Shown here one piece after another: positions 63,551 to 64,000 of a DNA stretch of 64,000 bases. The DNA is taken from assembly GCF_000276665.1 (NCBI RefSeq), contig NW_004955466.1, positions 8,584,070-8,648,069 of the forward strand. The letters run 5' to 3'. Both the position numbers and the translations under genes were made by a program. The DNA comes from Chinchilla lanigera. Lineage: Eukaryota; Chordata; Mammalia; Rodentia; Chinchillidae. The notes under the pieces are model-generated. The model saw nothing but the letters and a program-made list of their open reading frames with translations, was not told where the DNA came from and made no database searches. Position 1 is the first letter of the stretch, and each line of letters opens with the position of its first letter.

Positions 63551-64000
63551 CACTTTTTTTTACAAACACATATCTGCCTTTGTCTAAATAGAATTGGGTC
63601 GTGGAAATCAAAGTGTTAAAAAATAAATTTTGAAAACTTTCCCTGTATTCCAGAACAAGTTCAATTATTGGGGCAAAACTATCAGATATTTAAATCTAAA
63701 TGTCTGATAGGCTTTGTGTTGTGGTTTGAAAACTGTATGAAATAATGTGACAACTAAAAAGATTTATCACATCTTTTCAAATTCATTTTTCTAAAAAATT
63801 TCTTGTCATACACAGAGAAAAGAAAAACAGAATTTGACAATTTTTTGCCATGAAAAGAAATGAGTTAATATAGCCTGTAGGACCCAGAATTTTTTAAATA
63901 AAAGAGAAAGCAAGTACACTTGATTTGAAATTGTTCTTAATAGCATTATAAAACAGGAAACAAAACAAGTCCACACAAGGAAATTTTTATCGTGCTGTAC

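Overview
The window is nuclear DNA from a mammal, most likely a rodent that is not a mouse or rat. It carries many tRNA-derived ID-type SINEs ending in a CCCGGTACC-like 3' box, 7SL-derived B1 SINEs with the internal duplication typical of rodent B1, old B1-dID dimers, antisense L1 elements, MaLR LTRs, MIR copies and long microsatellites. The ID variant and absence of murine-type SINEs make a castorimorph (beaver-like) or squirrel-related rodent plausible, but the species is an inference. No bacterial, phage or CRISPR content was seen.

One protein-coding gene is recognisable: the 3' part of SLC38A6 (SNAT6, an amino-acid transporter of the SLC38 family), on the minus strand. Ten coding exons lie between 57859 and 42973. 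All have GT donors and AG acceptors, their phases join without a frameshift, and together they encode about the last 295 of roughly 456 residues, with the stop codon at 42973-42975. The first exons lie beyond the right edge; 57860-64000 is read as intron. A poly(A) signal candidate is at 42796-42801.

From 1 to about 42750 I see no coding exon. By human synteny this should be the intergenic space downstream of SLC38A6, towards TMEM30B and PRKCH (inference). It divides into GC-richer, mostly unique DNA (1-10500, broken by an MLT1-like LTR and a 440-bp pyrimidine microsatellite), an L1-rich block with a younger L1 nested in an older one (10990-17830), unique DNA with MaLR LTRs and a striking foldback (17830-27160), two antisense L1 copies arranged head to tail with a 940-base assembly gap (27165-33355), a mosaic of L1 pieces in both orientations (34010-35890), and mostly unique DNA with candidate regulatory motifs (36000-41260), ending in an L1M split by an LTR-like insertion next to the gene's 3' end.

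The introns hold several young SINE insertions with clear target-site duplications and one unannotated coding-like block (51168-51365, minus) that may be a processed pseudogene or an unusual exon. Nothing here is convincing evidence of a wholly new biological system. The best leads are that coding-like block, the foldback at 22308-22395, the paired octamer palindrome at 40652-40674 and the PBX-MEIS site at 38006-38015.
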